This document shows, piece after piece, positions 1-9,164 of a stretch of DNA of 42,353 nt. The position numbers were made by a program, and so were the translations under genes. Positions within the stretch are counted from its first letter, which is position 1; each line of letters opens with the position of its first letter. Below the pieces are notes generated by a model. The model searched no databases, was not told the origin of the DNA, and worked only from the letters and a program-made list of their open reading frames with translations. The DNA comes from an uncultured Ruminococcus sp. (GTDB lineage: Bacteria > Bacillota > Clostridia > Oscillospirales > Ruminococcaceae), in contig UQYQ01000021.1 in NCBI GenBank assembly GCA_900545345.1, positions 1 through 42,353 of the forward strand, written 5' to 3'.

Positions 1-19
1 GTTTTTCGAGTGCTTGACT

Positions 20-48
20 ATTATATCACACCTCTTCCCTTTTGTCAA
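20..48 (-). promoter_or_regulatory. Perfect-consensus promoter firing out of the left edge
   Basis: On the minus strand TTGACA (43-48) and TATAAT (20-25) are separated by exactly 17 bp, with A-rich sequence upstream that could act as an UP element. Transcription would start about 13 bases from the window edge and run leftward. Such an exact match is typical of rRNA or other very strong promoters, but the transcribed gene lies outside the window. Confidence 0.75.
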
Positions 49-100
49 TATCCTTTTTTCGTTTTTTTCGGGGTTTTATTTAATATGTGAATTTTATACA

Positions 101-158
101 AAAAAATAATCAATTCAGGACGTTTTATGGTTCATAAAAACCAACAAAACGCCCTGAA
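101..158 (-). terminator. Intrinsic terminator of the transglutaminase-like gene
   Basis: A long imperfect inverted repeat (arms about 114-132 and 139-158) sits just downstream of the stop codon. On the minus strand it is followed by a T-rich tract, as expected of a Rho-independent terminator. Confidence 0.75.
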
Positions 159-170
159 ATTAAAAATGCT

Positions 171-1556
171 CTATTTGTTTTTTATAAATCGTGACTTAAT
201 ACTTTCGCCGCCTTTGACTAATTGAAAGTTTTGAACAGGTTTAATAAAAAAATAATAAAAATCCGGCAAGATACTTTGAATGCTATGCTCTTTTTTAAAT
301 GATGTTGACATTTCACTTTCTGTATAAAAATATTTAGAAAAATATTTGCTTATATTTGATGTAATATCATCATCACCATAACCGCACTCATCGCCGATTG
401 TTAAATCACATGTATACCAAATACCATCTATTTTTACAGTATTCCATGTATGATCTTTACTGCATAGGACCTGTGAATTAATACCATAGTATTGACACAT
501 CATTTGAAAAACACATGTATATGTTCCGCATACACCGGCAACACTCTTTTCGGCTTCCGAAGACAAAACACGATACATTGTTGAATCCGCTTTCCAAAGG
601 TCATATCCATATTTTGACGGCTTATCCTTCTCATAATAAATCTTATTGCATAGATAATTGTATATAACAGTCACTTTTTCGTAGTCAGTCATATTATCAG
701 TAAAGTTGCTTGACTTAAAATCATCTAATAATACTCTGGTTTCATAATAATGATCCCATATTTCAGACAAACTTTTGCGCTGAAGATTATTCAATGAGGA
801 ATTCATATTTGATTTTGTTTTGGATATCAAATTGTAAAGATCTGTATAGATTTTTCTGGCCGGAGCAGTAACACTTTTATTTTTGATATTTTTATATGTA
901 TACTTTTTATTCTGACTATAAGCTTTTTTAAACTTCTTATTTTTAACGATTTTATACATATATTCTGCCGTGGAAATTTTTGATTTATAATCAGATAAGT
1001 CAGATGAAAAATTACTCCAGTCTAAATAGCTGTATTTAGTATATCCGGAACCATCATCGTTTTTAATTAATGTTAAAGTCCGCAGTAACGAATTCGTACT
1101 ATTAATAATAGAACCGATTTTTTTAGGATTATATTTTTCTGTATTGGTTTTTTTAATCTTAACAGATTTAGATTTACTGTACTTACCGTAAACTCTTTTT
1201 AGCTTTTTATTATACTTGAACTCTTTATATCCTCTTAGCTTTACATAATAAGTTTTTCCCGGTTTGAATCCGTTCAGCTTCAGCGTATTCAGCTTTCTGC
1301 TCTTTACAACAATAAACTTGTTTCCCTTGGAAAACTTTTTATCAGTTGATACTTTTAATCTATAACCGGTAACACCCTTTAACTTTTTCCATTTAAGACT
1401 CATCTGACCTTTTCTGTCTGATGAAATAGATATTATTTTCCCCCTGGGAATTTTTTTTACGGTTTTAGCAAATACTAATTTATTATCCAAAGCTAATGAA
1501 ACAATAATTATCAAGCTAAGTAAAAATGCTGTCGATTTCCTGAAAATTGCTTTCAT
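171..1556 (-). CDS. Secreted fibronectin III / transglutaminase-like protein
   Basis: A predicted exported protein of 461 residues. The N-terminus is a signal peptide (charged start MKAIFRK, then a hydrophobic stretch ending near LVFA). A fibronectin type III-like domain follows at about residues 35-135, then a Lys/Ser-rich helical region. The C-terminal half is a transglutaminase-like domain with a readable Cys-His-Asp triad: Cys343 in GVCGTYTC, His369 in KDHTWN and Asp384 in TCDLT. Family knowledge suggests a cell-surface peptidase or cross-linking role; the substrate is unknown. I chose the ATG at 1556 over one six codons upstream because the signal peptide starts there, although its ribosome binding site is weak. 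It is monocistronic and divergent from metK. Confidence 0.8.
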   Translation of the reverse strand: MKAIFRKSTAFLLSLIIIVSLALDNKLVFAKTVKKIPRGKIISISSDRKGQMSLKWKKLKGVTGYRLKVSTDKKFSKGNKFIVVKSRKLNTLKLNGFKPGKTYYVKLRGYKEFKYNKKLKRVYGKYSKSKSVKIKKTNTEKYNPKKIGSIINSTNSLLRTLTLIKNDDGSGYTKYSYLDWSNFSSDLSDYKSKISTAEYMYKIVKNKKFKKAYSQNKKYTYKNIKNKSVTAPARKIYTDLYNLISKTKSNMNSSLNNLQRKSLSEIWDHYYETRVLLDDFKSSNFTDNMTDYEKVTVIYNYLCNKIYYEKDKPSKYGYDLWKADSTMYRVLSSEAEKSVAGVCGTYTCVFQMMCQYYGINSQVLCSKDHTWNTVKIDGIWYTCDLTIGDECGYGDDDITSNISKYFSKYFYTESEMSTSFKKEHSIQSILPDFYYFFIKPVQNFQLVKGGESIKSRFIKNK

Positions 1557-1718
1557 TTTTTCTACCCCAATCATTTATAAATACACTGTATTGTTTTCCC
1601 AATCCATAAATAAAATATGAGAATGCTGAGAATACTTTTGATTATTGTAAATCACTTTTTTAAAACTAATTCAAAGAACATGTAAAATCAGTATGTTAAT
1701 AAACAAATGTTGAAAATA

Positions 1719-1747
1719 ATTATATCATATAAAAATTCTATTTACAA
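1719..1747 (-). promoter_or_regulatory. Promoter of the transglutaminase-like gene
   Basis: TTGTAA (1742-1747) and TATAAT (1719-1724) on the minus strand with 17-bp spacing. The 5' leader would be about 155 nt; I see no clear structure in it. Confidence 0.6.
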
Positions 1748-1795
1748 GTAAGATATTTACACCATGACTTCTGATGAAAAATATCTTGATTTTTG

Positions 1796-1824
1796 TTGAC
1801 ATATATGTAATTCAGTTGTATAAT
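1796..1824 (+). promoter_or_regulatory. metK promoter
   Basis: TTGACA (1796-1801) and TATAAT (1819-1824) with a 17-bp spacer, starting transcription just before the SAM riboswitch. Confidence 0.85.
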
Positions 1825-1841
1825 AATTTTATAATTCAATA

Positions 1842-1943
1842 ACCTTATCAAGAGTGGCGGAGGAAACAGGTCCTTTGAAGCCCGGCAACCTAATTTGTTT
1901 ATTAAGGTGCTAAATCCTGCGGTAATAAATCCGAAAGATGAGG
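1842..1943 (+). promoter_or_regulatory. SAM-I (S-box) riboswitch
   Basis: The conserved S-box core is readable: CTTATC followed by AGAGTGGCGGAGG, then GAAGCCCGGCAACC, and a closing GATGAG that pairs with CTTATC to make helix P1. It lies between a consensus promoter and a terminator directly ahead of metK. S-adenosylmethionine binding is expected to stabilise P1 and allow the downstream terminator to form, giving feedback control of SAM synthesis. Confidence 0.95.
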
Positions 1944-1962
1944 AATTTATATTTTAAATTCA

Positions 1963-1989
1963 GGCGTTTCGGTTTTGGAACGCTTTTTT
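1963..1989 (+). terminator. Riboswitch expression-platform terminator
   Basis: GCGTTTC (1964-1970) pairs with GGAACGC (1977-1983) around a six-base loop, followed by a T run. It is placed between the SAM-I aptamer and the metK ribosome binding site. Confidence 0.85.
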
Positions 1990-2021
1990 ATTTATGCTAA
2001 TTTTTTAGGAGGAATATAAAA

Positions 2022-3203
2022 ATGGCTAGAAATCTTTTTACATCTGAATCTGTTACGGAAGGACATCCGGATAAAATATGCGATCAGGTATCAGACGCTG
2101 TGTTAGATGCAATGCTCGAACAAGACCCTTACTCAAGAGTTGCATGTGAAACTGTCACAACAACCGGTATGGTTATGTGCATGGGTGAAATTACTACAAA
2201 AGCACAGGTTGACATTCCCGAAATAGTAAGAAATACAGTAAATGAAATCGGATATAACAATGACGATTATGGCTTTAACGGTAACACTTGTTCTGTTATA
2301 ACAACAATAGACAAGCAGTCTCCCGATATTGCGCAGGGTGTAGATAATGCTTTAGAGGGACGAGATGAAAACTTAAACGATATAGGTGCGGGTGACCAGG
2401 GAATGATGTTCGGTTATGCCTGCAACGAAACTCCGGAGCTTATGCCAATGCCTATTTCGCTTGCACAAAAGCTTGCGTTAAAGCTTACAGAAGTCAGAAA
2501 GAACGGAACTCTTTCATATCTTCGCCCTGACGGAAAAACTCAGGTAACGGTTGAATATGACGAAAACAACAAACCTATAAGAGTGGACGCTGTTGTTGTT
2601 TCATCACAGCACGATGAAAATGTCACACTTGAACAAATCAGAAAAGACATTATTGAAAATGTTGTTAAAAAAGTAATACCAACTGAACTGTTAGATGAAA
2701 ATACCAAGTATTTTGTAAATCCAACCGGACGGTTTGTTATCGGAGGTCCTCACGGTGACAGCGGACTTACAGGAAGAAAAATTATTGTTGACACATACGG
2801 AGGAATGGGCCGTCACGGCGGCGGTGCTTTTTCAGGAAAAGACCCGACAAAAGTCGACCGGTCAGCAGCATATATGGCAAGATATGTTGCAAAAAATATT
2901 GTTGCAGCAGGGCTTGCCGACAAGTGTGAAGTTCAGCTTGCATATGCTATAGGGGTGGCGTCACCTGTATCCGTAATGATTGATATTGAAACTTTCGGCA
3001 CAAGCAGCTTAAATCCAAACAAATTAAGTGAAGCTGTCAGCAAAGTTTTTGATCTCAGACCTTCAGCTATTATTGAAACACTCGGTCTTCGCAAACCTAT
3101 TTACAAAAAACTTGCAGCATACGGACACATGGGCCGTGAAGATTTAGGCGTTGCTTGGGAAAAGACTGACAAAGTTGACGAGTTGAGAAAAGCAGTTTTA
3201 TAA
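2022..3203 (+). CDS. metK: S-adenosylmethionine synthetase
   Basis: Makes S-adenosylmethionine from methionine and ATP. The protein has 393 residues, the usual length. Family signatures are intact: GHPDK at residues 14-18, the ATP-binding GAGDQG at 122-127, and the glycine-rich GGGAFSGKDP loop near residue 270. The start is fixed by TTAGGAGGAA eight to ten bases upstream of the ATG. The gene is controlled by the SAM-I riboswitch in its leader and ends at a bidirectional terminator shared with gpsA. A single-gene unit. Confidence 0.98.
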   Translation: MARNLFTSESVTEGHPDKICDQVSDAVLDAMLEQDPYSRVACETVTTTGMVMCMGEITTKAQVDIPEIVRNTVNEIGYNNDDYGFNGNTCSVITTIDKQSPDIAQGVDNALEGRDENLNDIGAGDQGMMFGYACNETPELMPMPISLAQKLALKLTEVRKNGTLSYLRPDGKTQVTVEYDENNKPIRVDAVVVSSQHDENVTLEQIRKDIIENVVKKVIPTELLDENTKYFVNPTGRFVIGGPHGDSGLTGRKIIVDTYGGMGRHGGGAFSGKDPTKVDRSAAYMARYVAKNIVAAGLADKCEVQLAYAIGVASPVSVMIDIETFGTSSLNPNKLSEAVSKVFDLRPSAIIETLGLRKPIYKKLAAYGHMGREDLGVAWEKTDKVDELRKAVL

Positions 3204-3224
3204 AATTTAATAAATAAAACAGTA

Positions 3225-3259
3225 AAACGCAGGTAAATATTAAATTACCTGCGTTTTTT
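3225..3259. terminator. Bidirectional terminator between metK and gpsA
   Basis: Arms AAACGCAGGTAA (3225-3236) and TTACCTGCGTTT (3245-3256) are perfectly complementary, with a T run on the plus strand and an A run on the other side. It serves the two convergent genes. Confidence 0.85.
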
Positions 3260-3270
3260 ACATACGATAT

Positions 3271-4272
3271 TTATAAAACTATTCTTTCGTTTTCACTTGA
3301 ATTCGGTCTTGTCATGAGCTCTCTTAATGCAATGTCTACTTTTTTGTCTTTAAATAAAACCGAATAAAGCTGTTCGGTAATAGGCATTTCTACTTTCTGT
3401 TTTTTTGCAAGTGCATATGCTGTCTTAGTGCAATGATAACCCTCAACAGTACCGACAATTCTTATTGCATCATCAGGAGCAGTTCCCTCACCTATTAAAA
3501 TACCGGCCCGTCGGTTTCTTGAATGCATACTGGTACATGTAACTATCAAATCACCTATTCCGGTCAATCCTGCAAAAGTGCTGGTATTTGCACCTAACGA
3601 AGCACCAAGACGGGCAATTTCACTTATTCCCCTTGTCATCAGTGCCGCTTTTGTGTTATCACCGTAACCCATGCCGTCACAGATACCGGCAGCCAAAGCA
3701 ATTATGTTTTTTAAAGAGCCGCCGATTTCACAGCCGACAACATCATCATTAATATATATTCTGAGAACTTCACTTGACATTGCATTCTGAATGTATTTTG
3801 AAGCTTCGTGATCCTTTGAAGATACAACAACAGTTGTCGGTATACCCTTTGCAATTTCCTCAGCATGGGACGGACCTGTAAGCACAACCACTCTGTTTTT
3901 TTCAAAAACCTCTGAAACCACAACGCTCATTCGTTTAAGTGAGCCGTCTTCAAGACCTTTTGAAGTATTGACGATATATGTTTTTTCATCAATATAAGGT
4001 TTGGCTGTTTCACAGGTTTCTCTGACAAAAGATGAAGGAATTCCGACAACTACTATATCTTTTCCTTTTACACATGAAATATCAGTTGTAAGCTTTATGC
4101 TTTTAGGAATAATCGCCCCGGGAAGCTTTGCTTTTAATTCACCCGTTCTTTCAATAGTATCTATCTCATCTTTAAACTTAGACCAAACTGTTACATCATG
4201 ACCCAGCTTGTCACACATAACCGCAAGTGCAAGTCCGAACCCTCCTGAACCAAGAATAACAACATCTGCCAT
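3271..4272 (-). CDS. gpsA: Glycerol-3-phosphate dehydrogenase [NAD(P)+]
   Basis: Reduces dihydroxyacetone phosphate to sn-glycerol-3-phosphate, the backbone for phospholipids. The protein has 333 residues, normal for the family. The N-terminal Rossmann motif GSGGFG is at residues 8-13; the GPSHAEE block and the catalytic lysine region GGSLKNIIALAAG are present. I chose the ATG at 4272 because AGGAGG lies six bases upstream; a further in-frame ATG ten codons earlier has no such site. It follows plsY by 42 bases, and the two enzymes act consecutively, GpsA making the substrate that PlsY acylates. Confidence 0.96.
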   Translation of the reverse strand: MADVVILGSGGFGLALAVMCDKLGHDVTVWSKFKDEIDTIERTGELKAKLPGAIIPKSIKLTTDISCVKGKDIVVVGIPSSFVRETCETAKPYIDEKTYIVNTSKGLEDGSLKRMSVVVSEVFEKNRVVVLTGPSHAEEIAKGIPTTVVVSSKDHEASKYIQNAMSSEVLRIYINDDVVGCEIGGSLKNIIALAAGICDGMGYGDNTKAALMTRGISEIARLGASLGANTSTFAGLTGIGDLIVTCTSMHSRNRRAGILIGEGTAPDDAIRIVGTVEGYHCTKTAYALAKKQKVEMPITEQLYSVLFKDKKVDIALRELMTRPNSSENERIVL

Positions 4273-4314
4273 AGCAATCCTCCTAACACTGAGCTTTAAC
4301 ACCCATATAATTAA

Positions 4315-4965
4315 TTATTTTTTGAAGCTTAATTTGTTTTCCTCATGGTTTTTAAGCCTGATAATATTTGATTTGTGCTTATACACTATCAGCACAGAAA
4401 AAGCAGTGGCAAAAATCACATTAATAACAATGCCGTCATATCCTCGAAGCAATTGCGTAAAACCTGTGAAAAAAGGATTTGCTATCGCCGAAACAATAGA
4501 ACCCAAAGAAACATATTTTGTAATTGAAACTAAAACAATAAATACAGCCAGACATAACAATGTAGGAATCGGGTCAACGGCAAGCATAGTAGCACAGGCT
4601 GTGAGAACACCTTTTCCGCCCTTAAATCCATAATAAAGCGGAAACACATGACCCAATACAACGCATATACCCGCAACATATCCGATAAATAAATCATCAC
4701 CGAAAAACAGCACGCCTAAAACACCTGTCACAATTAATCTTGCGGTTATTACTGCGATAATTCCTTTTACAAGGTCGCATAAAAGCGTCAGCAATGCAGC
4801 CCCCTTGCCATATGTCCTAAAAACATTAGTAAGTCCCGCACTATTGCTTCCGTACTTTCTTATATCATCGTGCTTTAAAATTCTGCATACTATAATTGCG
4901 GAATTTAAACTTCCGAAAAGGTATGAAACTACAGCTGTAACAGCAATGCATAAAAAATCTGTCAC
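4315..4965 (-). CDS. plsY: Glycerol-3-phosphate acyltransferase PlsY
   Basis: Integral membrane enzyme of 216 residues that moves an acyl group from acyl phosphate to glycerol-3-phosphate, starting phospholipid synthesis. Conserved motifs are visible: FGSLNSA near residue 19, GSNSAGLTNVFR near 40 and GFKGGKGV in the middle, between about five hydrophobic segments. The start codon is GTG at 4963-4965, with AGGAGG seven bases upstream. It sits between der and gpsA with short gaps (49 and 42 bases), so a der-plsY-gpsA transcript is likely. Confidence 0.96.
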   Translation of the reverse strand: MTDFLCIAVTAVVSYLFGSLNSAIIVCRILKHDDIRKYGSNSAGLTNVFRTYGKGAALLTLLCDLVKGIIAVITARLIVTGVLGVLFFGDDLFIGYVAGICVVLGHVFPLYYGFKGGKGVLTACATMLAVDPIPTLLCLAVFIVLVSITKYVSLGSIVSAIANPFFTGFTQLLRGYDGIVINVIFATAFSVLIVYKHKSNIIRLKNHEENKLSFKK

Positions 4966-5014
4966 AATAATCCTCCTAATCCAAAAGGGACATCTCCCCA
5001 GTCATATACCATGA

Positions 5015-6346
5015 TTATTTTGTATCGTTTGCTCCTCGTTCTCTAACTATAAATCTAACGGGAGTTCCCTCAAGACCGAATGTTTCACGAATTTGATTTT
5101 CCAAATACCTTTGATATGAAAAATGAAAAAGCTCAGCTTTATTCACAAAAGTAACAAATGTCGGCGGTTTAGTTGTAGGCTGAGTCATATAATAAATTTT
5201 CAGTCTCTTGCCTTTATCAGACGGCGGCTGAACTCTGCTTGTTGCATAAGCTAATACATCATTCAGCTTTCCTGTTGAAATTCTGATAGAATTCTTCTCG
5301 GCAACAAACTTTATAATATCGAAAAGCTTATCAAGCCTCTGTCCTGTTTTGGCAGATACAAATACAAACGGAACATATGACATGAAACTAAAATCATTCT
5401 TCAGTTTATCAGTGTACTCATCCATTGTCTTTGTATCTTTTTCTACAGCATCCCATTTATTTATTGCTACAACGCAAGCCTTACCCTGCTCATGAGCATA
5501 GCCTGCAACCTTAGAATCCTGTTCAGTAAAACCGACTGTTGCGTCAATCACAATAACCGCAACATCTGCACGGTCAACTGCCATATATGCTCTCAGTACA
5601 CTGTATTTTTCTATACTCTCTAACACTTTAGATTTTTTTCTGATGCCGGCTGTATCAATGAAAACAAATTTACCCTTTTCATTTTCAACAGTCGTATCAG
5701 TTGCGTCACGGGTTGTTCCTGCGATGTCAGAAACAATCACCCTTTCCTCACCACATATTTTATTGATTATTGATGATTTTCCTGCGTTAGGCTTTCCGAT
5801 TACAGCCACTTTTATAGCGTCATCAGCTTCATCGTTTTCATCAGATTCAGAAAAATATTTTATCACCTCGTCAAGCAAATCACCTGTTCCATGACCGTGA
5901 ACTGACGAAACAGCAATCGGGTCGCCAATCCCAAGATTATAAAACTCGTAAATTTCAGGAGGTGTATTTCCGACATTATCACATTTATTTACGCAAAGTA
6001 CAACAGGCTTTCCGGATTTCATAAGCATTGATGCTACATCATAATCATTTGCCGTAACACCCGTTCTTATATCTGTTATGAAAACAATTACATCAGCACT
6101 TGCAATAGCAACCTCTGCCTGACGCTTCATCTGAGAAAGAATAATATCATCTGTTTTAGGCTCAATACCGCCTGTATCAACAAGCATAAACTGATGTCCG
6201 AGCCACTCGCATTTTGAATAAATTCTGTCTCTTGTAACACCGGGCGTATCCTCAACTATAGAAAGCTTTTGACCTATAAGCTTGTTAAACAATGTAGACT
6301 TTCCGACATTAGGTCTTCCTACAATTGCAACAACAGGTAATGCCAT
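5015..6346 (-). CDS. der: Ribosome assembly GTPase Der (EngA)
   Basis: Tandem GTPase needed for 50S ribosome maturation. Both G domains are readable in the 443-residue protein: GRPNVGKST, DTPG and NKCD in the first; GKPNAGKSS, DTAGIR and NKWD in the second. A C-terminal KH-like domain follows. The start at 6346 is preceded by AAGGAGTG; an ATG six codons upstream overlaps that site and is less likely. A terminator lies between rpmF and der, so der may use its own weak promoter or depend on read-through. Confidence 0.96.
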   Translation of the reverse strand: MALPVVAIVGRPNVGKSTLFNKLIGQKLSIVEDTPGVTRDRIYSKCEWLGHQFMLVDTGGIEPKTDDIILSQMKRQAEVAIASADVIVFITDIRTGVTANDYDVASMLMKSGKPVVLCVNKCDNVGNTPPEIYEFYNLGIGDPIAVSSVHGHGTGDLLDEVIKYFSESDENDEADDAIKVAVIGKPNAGKSSIINKICGEERVIVSDIAGTTRDATDTTVENEKGKFVFIDTAGIRKKSKVLESIEKYSVLRAYMAVDRADVAVIVIDATVGFTEQDSKVAGYAHEQGKACVVAINKWDAVEKDTKTMDEYTDKLKNDFSFMSYVPFVFVSAKTGQRLDKLFDIIKFVAEKNSIRISTGKLNDVLAYATSRVQPPSDKGKRLKIYYMTQPTTKPPTFVTFVNKAELFHFSYQRYLENQIRETFGLEGTPVRFIVRERGANDTK

Positions 6347-6387
6347 AAATCTCACTCCTTTCATTTAATCATCTGAATTTTTACACG

Positions 6388-6423
6388 AAAAAAGCAGAGA
6401 AGGAAAAACTCCACCTCTGCTTT
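6388..6423 (-). terminator. Terminator after rpmF
   Basis: AAAGCAGAG (6391-6399) and CTCTGCTTT (6415-6423) form a stem followed by a T run on the minus strand, ending the yceD-rpmF transcript. Confidence 0.75.
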
Positions 6424-6436
6424 ACAAAGATGTTAC

Positions 6437-6622
6437 TTAAGCGTCACTTTTCTTAATCACTTCTACACCCTTATAAAATCCGCAATTTTTACAAACTTTA
6501 TGTGGAGCTGTTAGCTCACCGCAATTAGTACACTTGCTTAAAGCCGGTGCATCTAATTTCCAAACAGCAGAACGTCTTTTGTCACGTCTGGCTTTGGATA
6601 CCTTTCTCTTTGGTACTGCCAT
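6437..6622 (-). CDS. rpmF: 50S ribosomal protein L32
   Basis: Ribosomal protein of 61 residues. The N-terminus MAVPKRKVSKARR is typical, and two CxxC pairs (CTNCG and CKNCG) form the zinc ribbon found in zinc-binding L32 proteins. AGAGGAGGTG lies a few bases ahead of the ATG. It lies 46 bases downstream of yceD, the arrangement found in many bacteria. Confidence 0.97.
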   Translation of the reverse strand: MAVPKRKVSKARRDKRRSAVWKLDAPALSKCTNCGELTAPHKVCKNCGFYKGVEVIKKSDA

Positions 6623-6668
6623 TTTGGCACCTCCTCTTAGGATATTTTAATAAGTATTGTTGCGGCTA

Positions 6669-7118
6669 TTAACTCTTTGAGCATTCGCAAGTCGCTTCGT
6701 TCAGGTTTTGTCCGCAAACAAAGCATAAGCCCTTGCAGTCTTCCTTACATAATATCTTTGAAGGCAGCTGCAACAATAAATCAGAAATAGCCAACTCATT
6801 CAAGTCAAGAATCATATTTTCACATACAATATGTTCATCATCCTCAGTTCTTGAGTTTTGAACCAATGTATGTTCAAAATCATAATCATATTCCTGCTCA
6901 AACTTTTTGAGACATCTGTCGCAAACGTGATTCAAAACAAAACTAACATGAAATTTAATAGTTACAATTCCCGCTCTGTTTTCAACTTCCCCGTTTATCG
7001 ATACAGGTGTTTTAAATGAAACCGCTTTGTAGCCTTCAAGCTCCTCCAAAGGGATTTTGTAATGAAGCTCTTTGCGTTCACCCACTATATCAAATAGCTG
7101 TTTTAATTGTAATTCCAT
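6669..7118 (-). CDS. yceD: YceD/DUF177 family protein
   Basis: A 149-residue member of the DUF177 family, whose homologues affect 23S rRNA accumulation and are almost always encoded next to rpmF. Two Cys pairs are visible, CDRC in the middle and CKGLCFVCGQ near the C-terminus, followed by CEC, suggesting a metal site. The start is preceded by GAGGTG. A consensus promoter lies 28 bases upstream, and yceD and rpmF probably form one transcript. Confidence 0.9.
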   Translation of the reverse strand: MELQLKQLFDIVGERKELHYKIPLEELEGYKAVSFKTPVSINGEVENRAGIVTIKFHVSFVLNHVCDRCLKKFEQEYDYDFEHTLVQNSRTEDDEHIVCENMILDLNELAISDLLLQLPSKILCKEDCKGLCFVCGQNLNEATCECSKS

Positions 7119-7145
7119 TATAACACCTCAAACATCACAAATTAC

Positions 7146-7174
7146 ATTATAACTATTATACTTCTCATTGTCAA
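7146..7174 (-). promoter_or_regulatory. yceD-rpmF promoter
   Basis: TTGACA (7169-7174) and TATAAT (7146-7151) on the minus strand with a 17-bp spacer, an exact consensus match. A second TATAAT lies inside the spacer but is too close to the -35 box to be the main one. Confidence 0.85.
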
Positions 7175-7215
7175 TAGTTTTTATGTAATTTTTCTAAACA
7201 ACTCCTGTTTTAAGA

Positions 7216-7617
7216 TTACATAAATGCCTTAACCTTTTCAGGAAGTTCCTGTGCATCAGTTGATACTGTAAAGATAATTTTCACATCTTTAGCATGAGCA
7301 TTAAGCTTTTCAAACATAGCACCGAGTTCATCATAATCTCTTCCGCCGATTTTAAGTATTCCGTCAACGAATATTTCCTGTATGTCGTAATTTCCTGCAA
7401 GCATACCCATTACGAAACCGTAAAATGTATCATAGCTTTCAATTGCATACTCTTCTGCGTCAACAAGCCTTACACTGTGCGGCAGATCATAAGTAAGTTT
7501 CATTCCTTTTTCAATACAAACAACATTTCCTGTTGCGTTATTTGAAGCTTCAGTAATTTTGTCAACTAAAATTTTAGTTTTTCCTGTTCCTTTTTTTCCT
7601 GTTATAATGCTAATCAT
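7216..7617 (-). CDS. Small P-loop nucleotide-binding protein of unknown function
   Basis: A 133-residue protein with an N-terminal Walker A motif (ITGKKGTGKTK, residues 5-15) and a plausible Walker B segment ending in FVDGIL in the middle. No other domain is recognisable, and there is no membrane segment. The start at 7617 was chosen because CGGAGTG precedes it and the beta strand leading into the P-loop begins there; a start ten codons upstream would add a charged extension. It lies between pgi and yceD on the same strand, which gives no functional clue. Confidence 0.7.
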   Translation of the reverse strand: MISIITGKKGTGKTKILVDKITEASNNATGNVVCIEKGMKLTYDLPHSVRLVDAEEYAIESYDTFYGFVMGMLAGNYDIQEIFVDGILKIGGRDYDELGAMFEKLNAHAKDVKIIFTVSTDAQELPEKVKAFM

Positions 7618-7708
7618 AATAACACTCCGTTCCGCCCGTATGGGCAATTTATTTTACCGAAAAATTATTTCTTCGGAAATAGCTAAATTTAACCCCACTT
7701 GAAGAGAA

Positions 7709-9040
7709 CTATTTCAGCTTCTCTTCAAGTGCAGCTTTCTGGTCTTCATATCCAGGCTTGCCTAAAAGTGCAAACATATTCTTTTTATAACTTTCAACAC
7801 CGGGCTGATTAAAAGGATTAACCCCAAGAATATAGCCTGAAATTGCACAAGCCTTTTCAAAGAAATATACCATCTCTCCGAAGTTTTCTTCATCAAGTGC
7901 GTCAACTTCAATAACTACATTAGGAACTCCTCCGTCAGTATGTGCTAAAATTGTACCCTCAAGAGCCTTTCTGTTTACATCAGACATATTCTGATTTGTC
8001 AAAAAGTTCAGTCCGTCAAGATTTTCAGCGTCTTCTTCTAAGAACAAGTCCTGCTTAGGCTTCTTTATATCAACTACTGTTTCAAACATTATTCTCGAAC
8101 CGTCCTGAATGAATTGTCCGAGTGAGTGAAGATCGGTTGAGAATGTAGCTGATGAAGGATAAATACCTTTGTTATCTTTTCCCTCACTCTCGCCGTAAAG
8201 CTGTTTCCACCATTCAGCCATCATTGTAAAACTCGGGTCATAAGAAACAAGCATTTCAACTGACTTGCCTTTTCTGTTCAGAATGTTTCTGATAGCTGCA
8301 TATTTGTAACAGTCGTTGCCGTCATCTTTAGAATACTTATCCTGTCCGATTTTTGCACCTGCCATAATTCTGTCAATATCACAGCCTGCAACGGCGATAG
8401 GAAGAAGTCCTACAGCAGTTAAAACAGAGAATCTTCCGCCGACATCATCAGCAATGACAAATGTTTCATATCCCTCTTTGTCAGACAATTCCTTCAATGT
8501 TCCTCTGGCAGCGTCAGTTGTAGCAAAAATTCTGTTCTTTGCCTCATCTTTTCCATACTTATCTTCAACCAGCTTTTTAAAAATTCTGAAAGCCAGTGCA
8601 GGTTCTGTTGTTGTTCCTGATTTTGAAATAACATTAACACAGATGTCTTTTCCCTCGCAAATAGAAAGAATTTCCTGCATATATGTCGGGTTGATATTGT
8701 TGCCGACAAAATAAATGTCAGGAGTATCTTTTTTAATATTGTTATAAAAAGGTGATTTTAAAAGTTCAATAGCAGCTCTTGCCCCTAAATATGAACCTCC
8801 GATACCGATAACAATAAGAATATCAGCCTTCTCTTTAATTCTTTCCGCTGCCGCCTTAATTCTTTCAAATTCATCTTTATCATAATTTTCAGGAAGTTTA
8901 ACCCAACCTAAAAAATCATTTCCCAGACCGTTTCTGTTCTCGATTGTATTATGTGCGTCAGTAATCTGTGCTTTCATTGCTTCAATTTCATGTTCATCAA
9001 TAAAAGACTTCAAATATTTTGAATTTAATTTAATTGCCAC
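7709..9040 (-). CDS. pgi: Glucose-6-phosphate isomerase
   Basis: Interconverts glucose-6-phosphate and fructose-6-phosphate in glycolysis. The 443-residue length is that of the shorter Firmicutes-type enzymes. Motifs include GIGGSYLGARAA near residue 80, the phosphate-binding SKSGTTTEP and GGRFSVLTAVG, and HSLGQFIQDG. The start codon is GTG at 9038-9040, with AAAGGA upstream. A promoter lies about 35 bases ahead, so it may be transcribed alone. Confidence 0.97.
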   Translation of the reverse strand: MAIKLNSKYLKSFIDEHEIEAMKAQITDAHNTIENRNGLGNDFLGWVKLPENYDKDEFERIKAAAERIKEKADILIVIGIGGSYLGARAAIELLKSPFYNNIKKDTPDIYFVGNNINPTYMQEILSICEGKDICVNVISKSGTTTEPALAFRIFKKLVEDKYGKDEAKNRIFATTDAARGTLKELSDKEGYETFVIADDVGGRFSVLTAVGLLPIAVAGCDIDRIMAGAKIGQDKYSKDDGNDCYKYAAIRNILNRKGKSVEMLVSYDPSFTMMAEWWKQLYGESEGKDNKGIYPSSATFSTDLHSLGQFIQDGSRIMFETVVDIKKPKQDLFLEEDAENLDGLNFLTNQNMSDVNRKALEGTILAHTDGGVPNVVIEVDALDEENFGEMVYFFEKACAISGYILGVNPFNQPGVESYKKNMFALLGKPGYEDQKAALEEKLK

Positions 9041-9074
9041 TTTCCAAATTCCTTTCTATTTTTTAACTAACCTT

Positions 9075-9103
9075 ATTTTACTATAAAACAAGATAATTTT
9101 CAA
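9075..9103 (-). promoter_or_regulatory. pgi promoter
   Basis: TTGAAA (9098-9103) and TAAAAT (9075-9080) on the minus strand, 17 bp apart. Confidence 0.6.
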
Positions 9104-9164
9104 GTGTTCTTTATGTCAACTTTTCGCGTCTGTCAAGTTTTGTGCAATTAATACAACAATGTTA

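Noticed and set aside
4208..4633. A 141-codon plus-strand frame opposite plsY and gpsA
   Set aside because: Antisense shadow of two well-identified genes.
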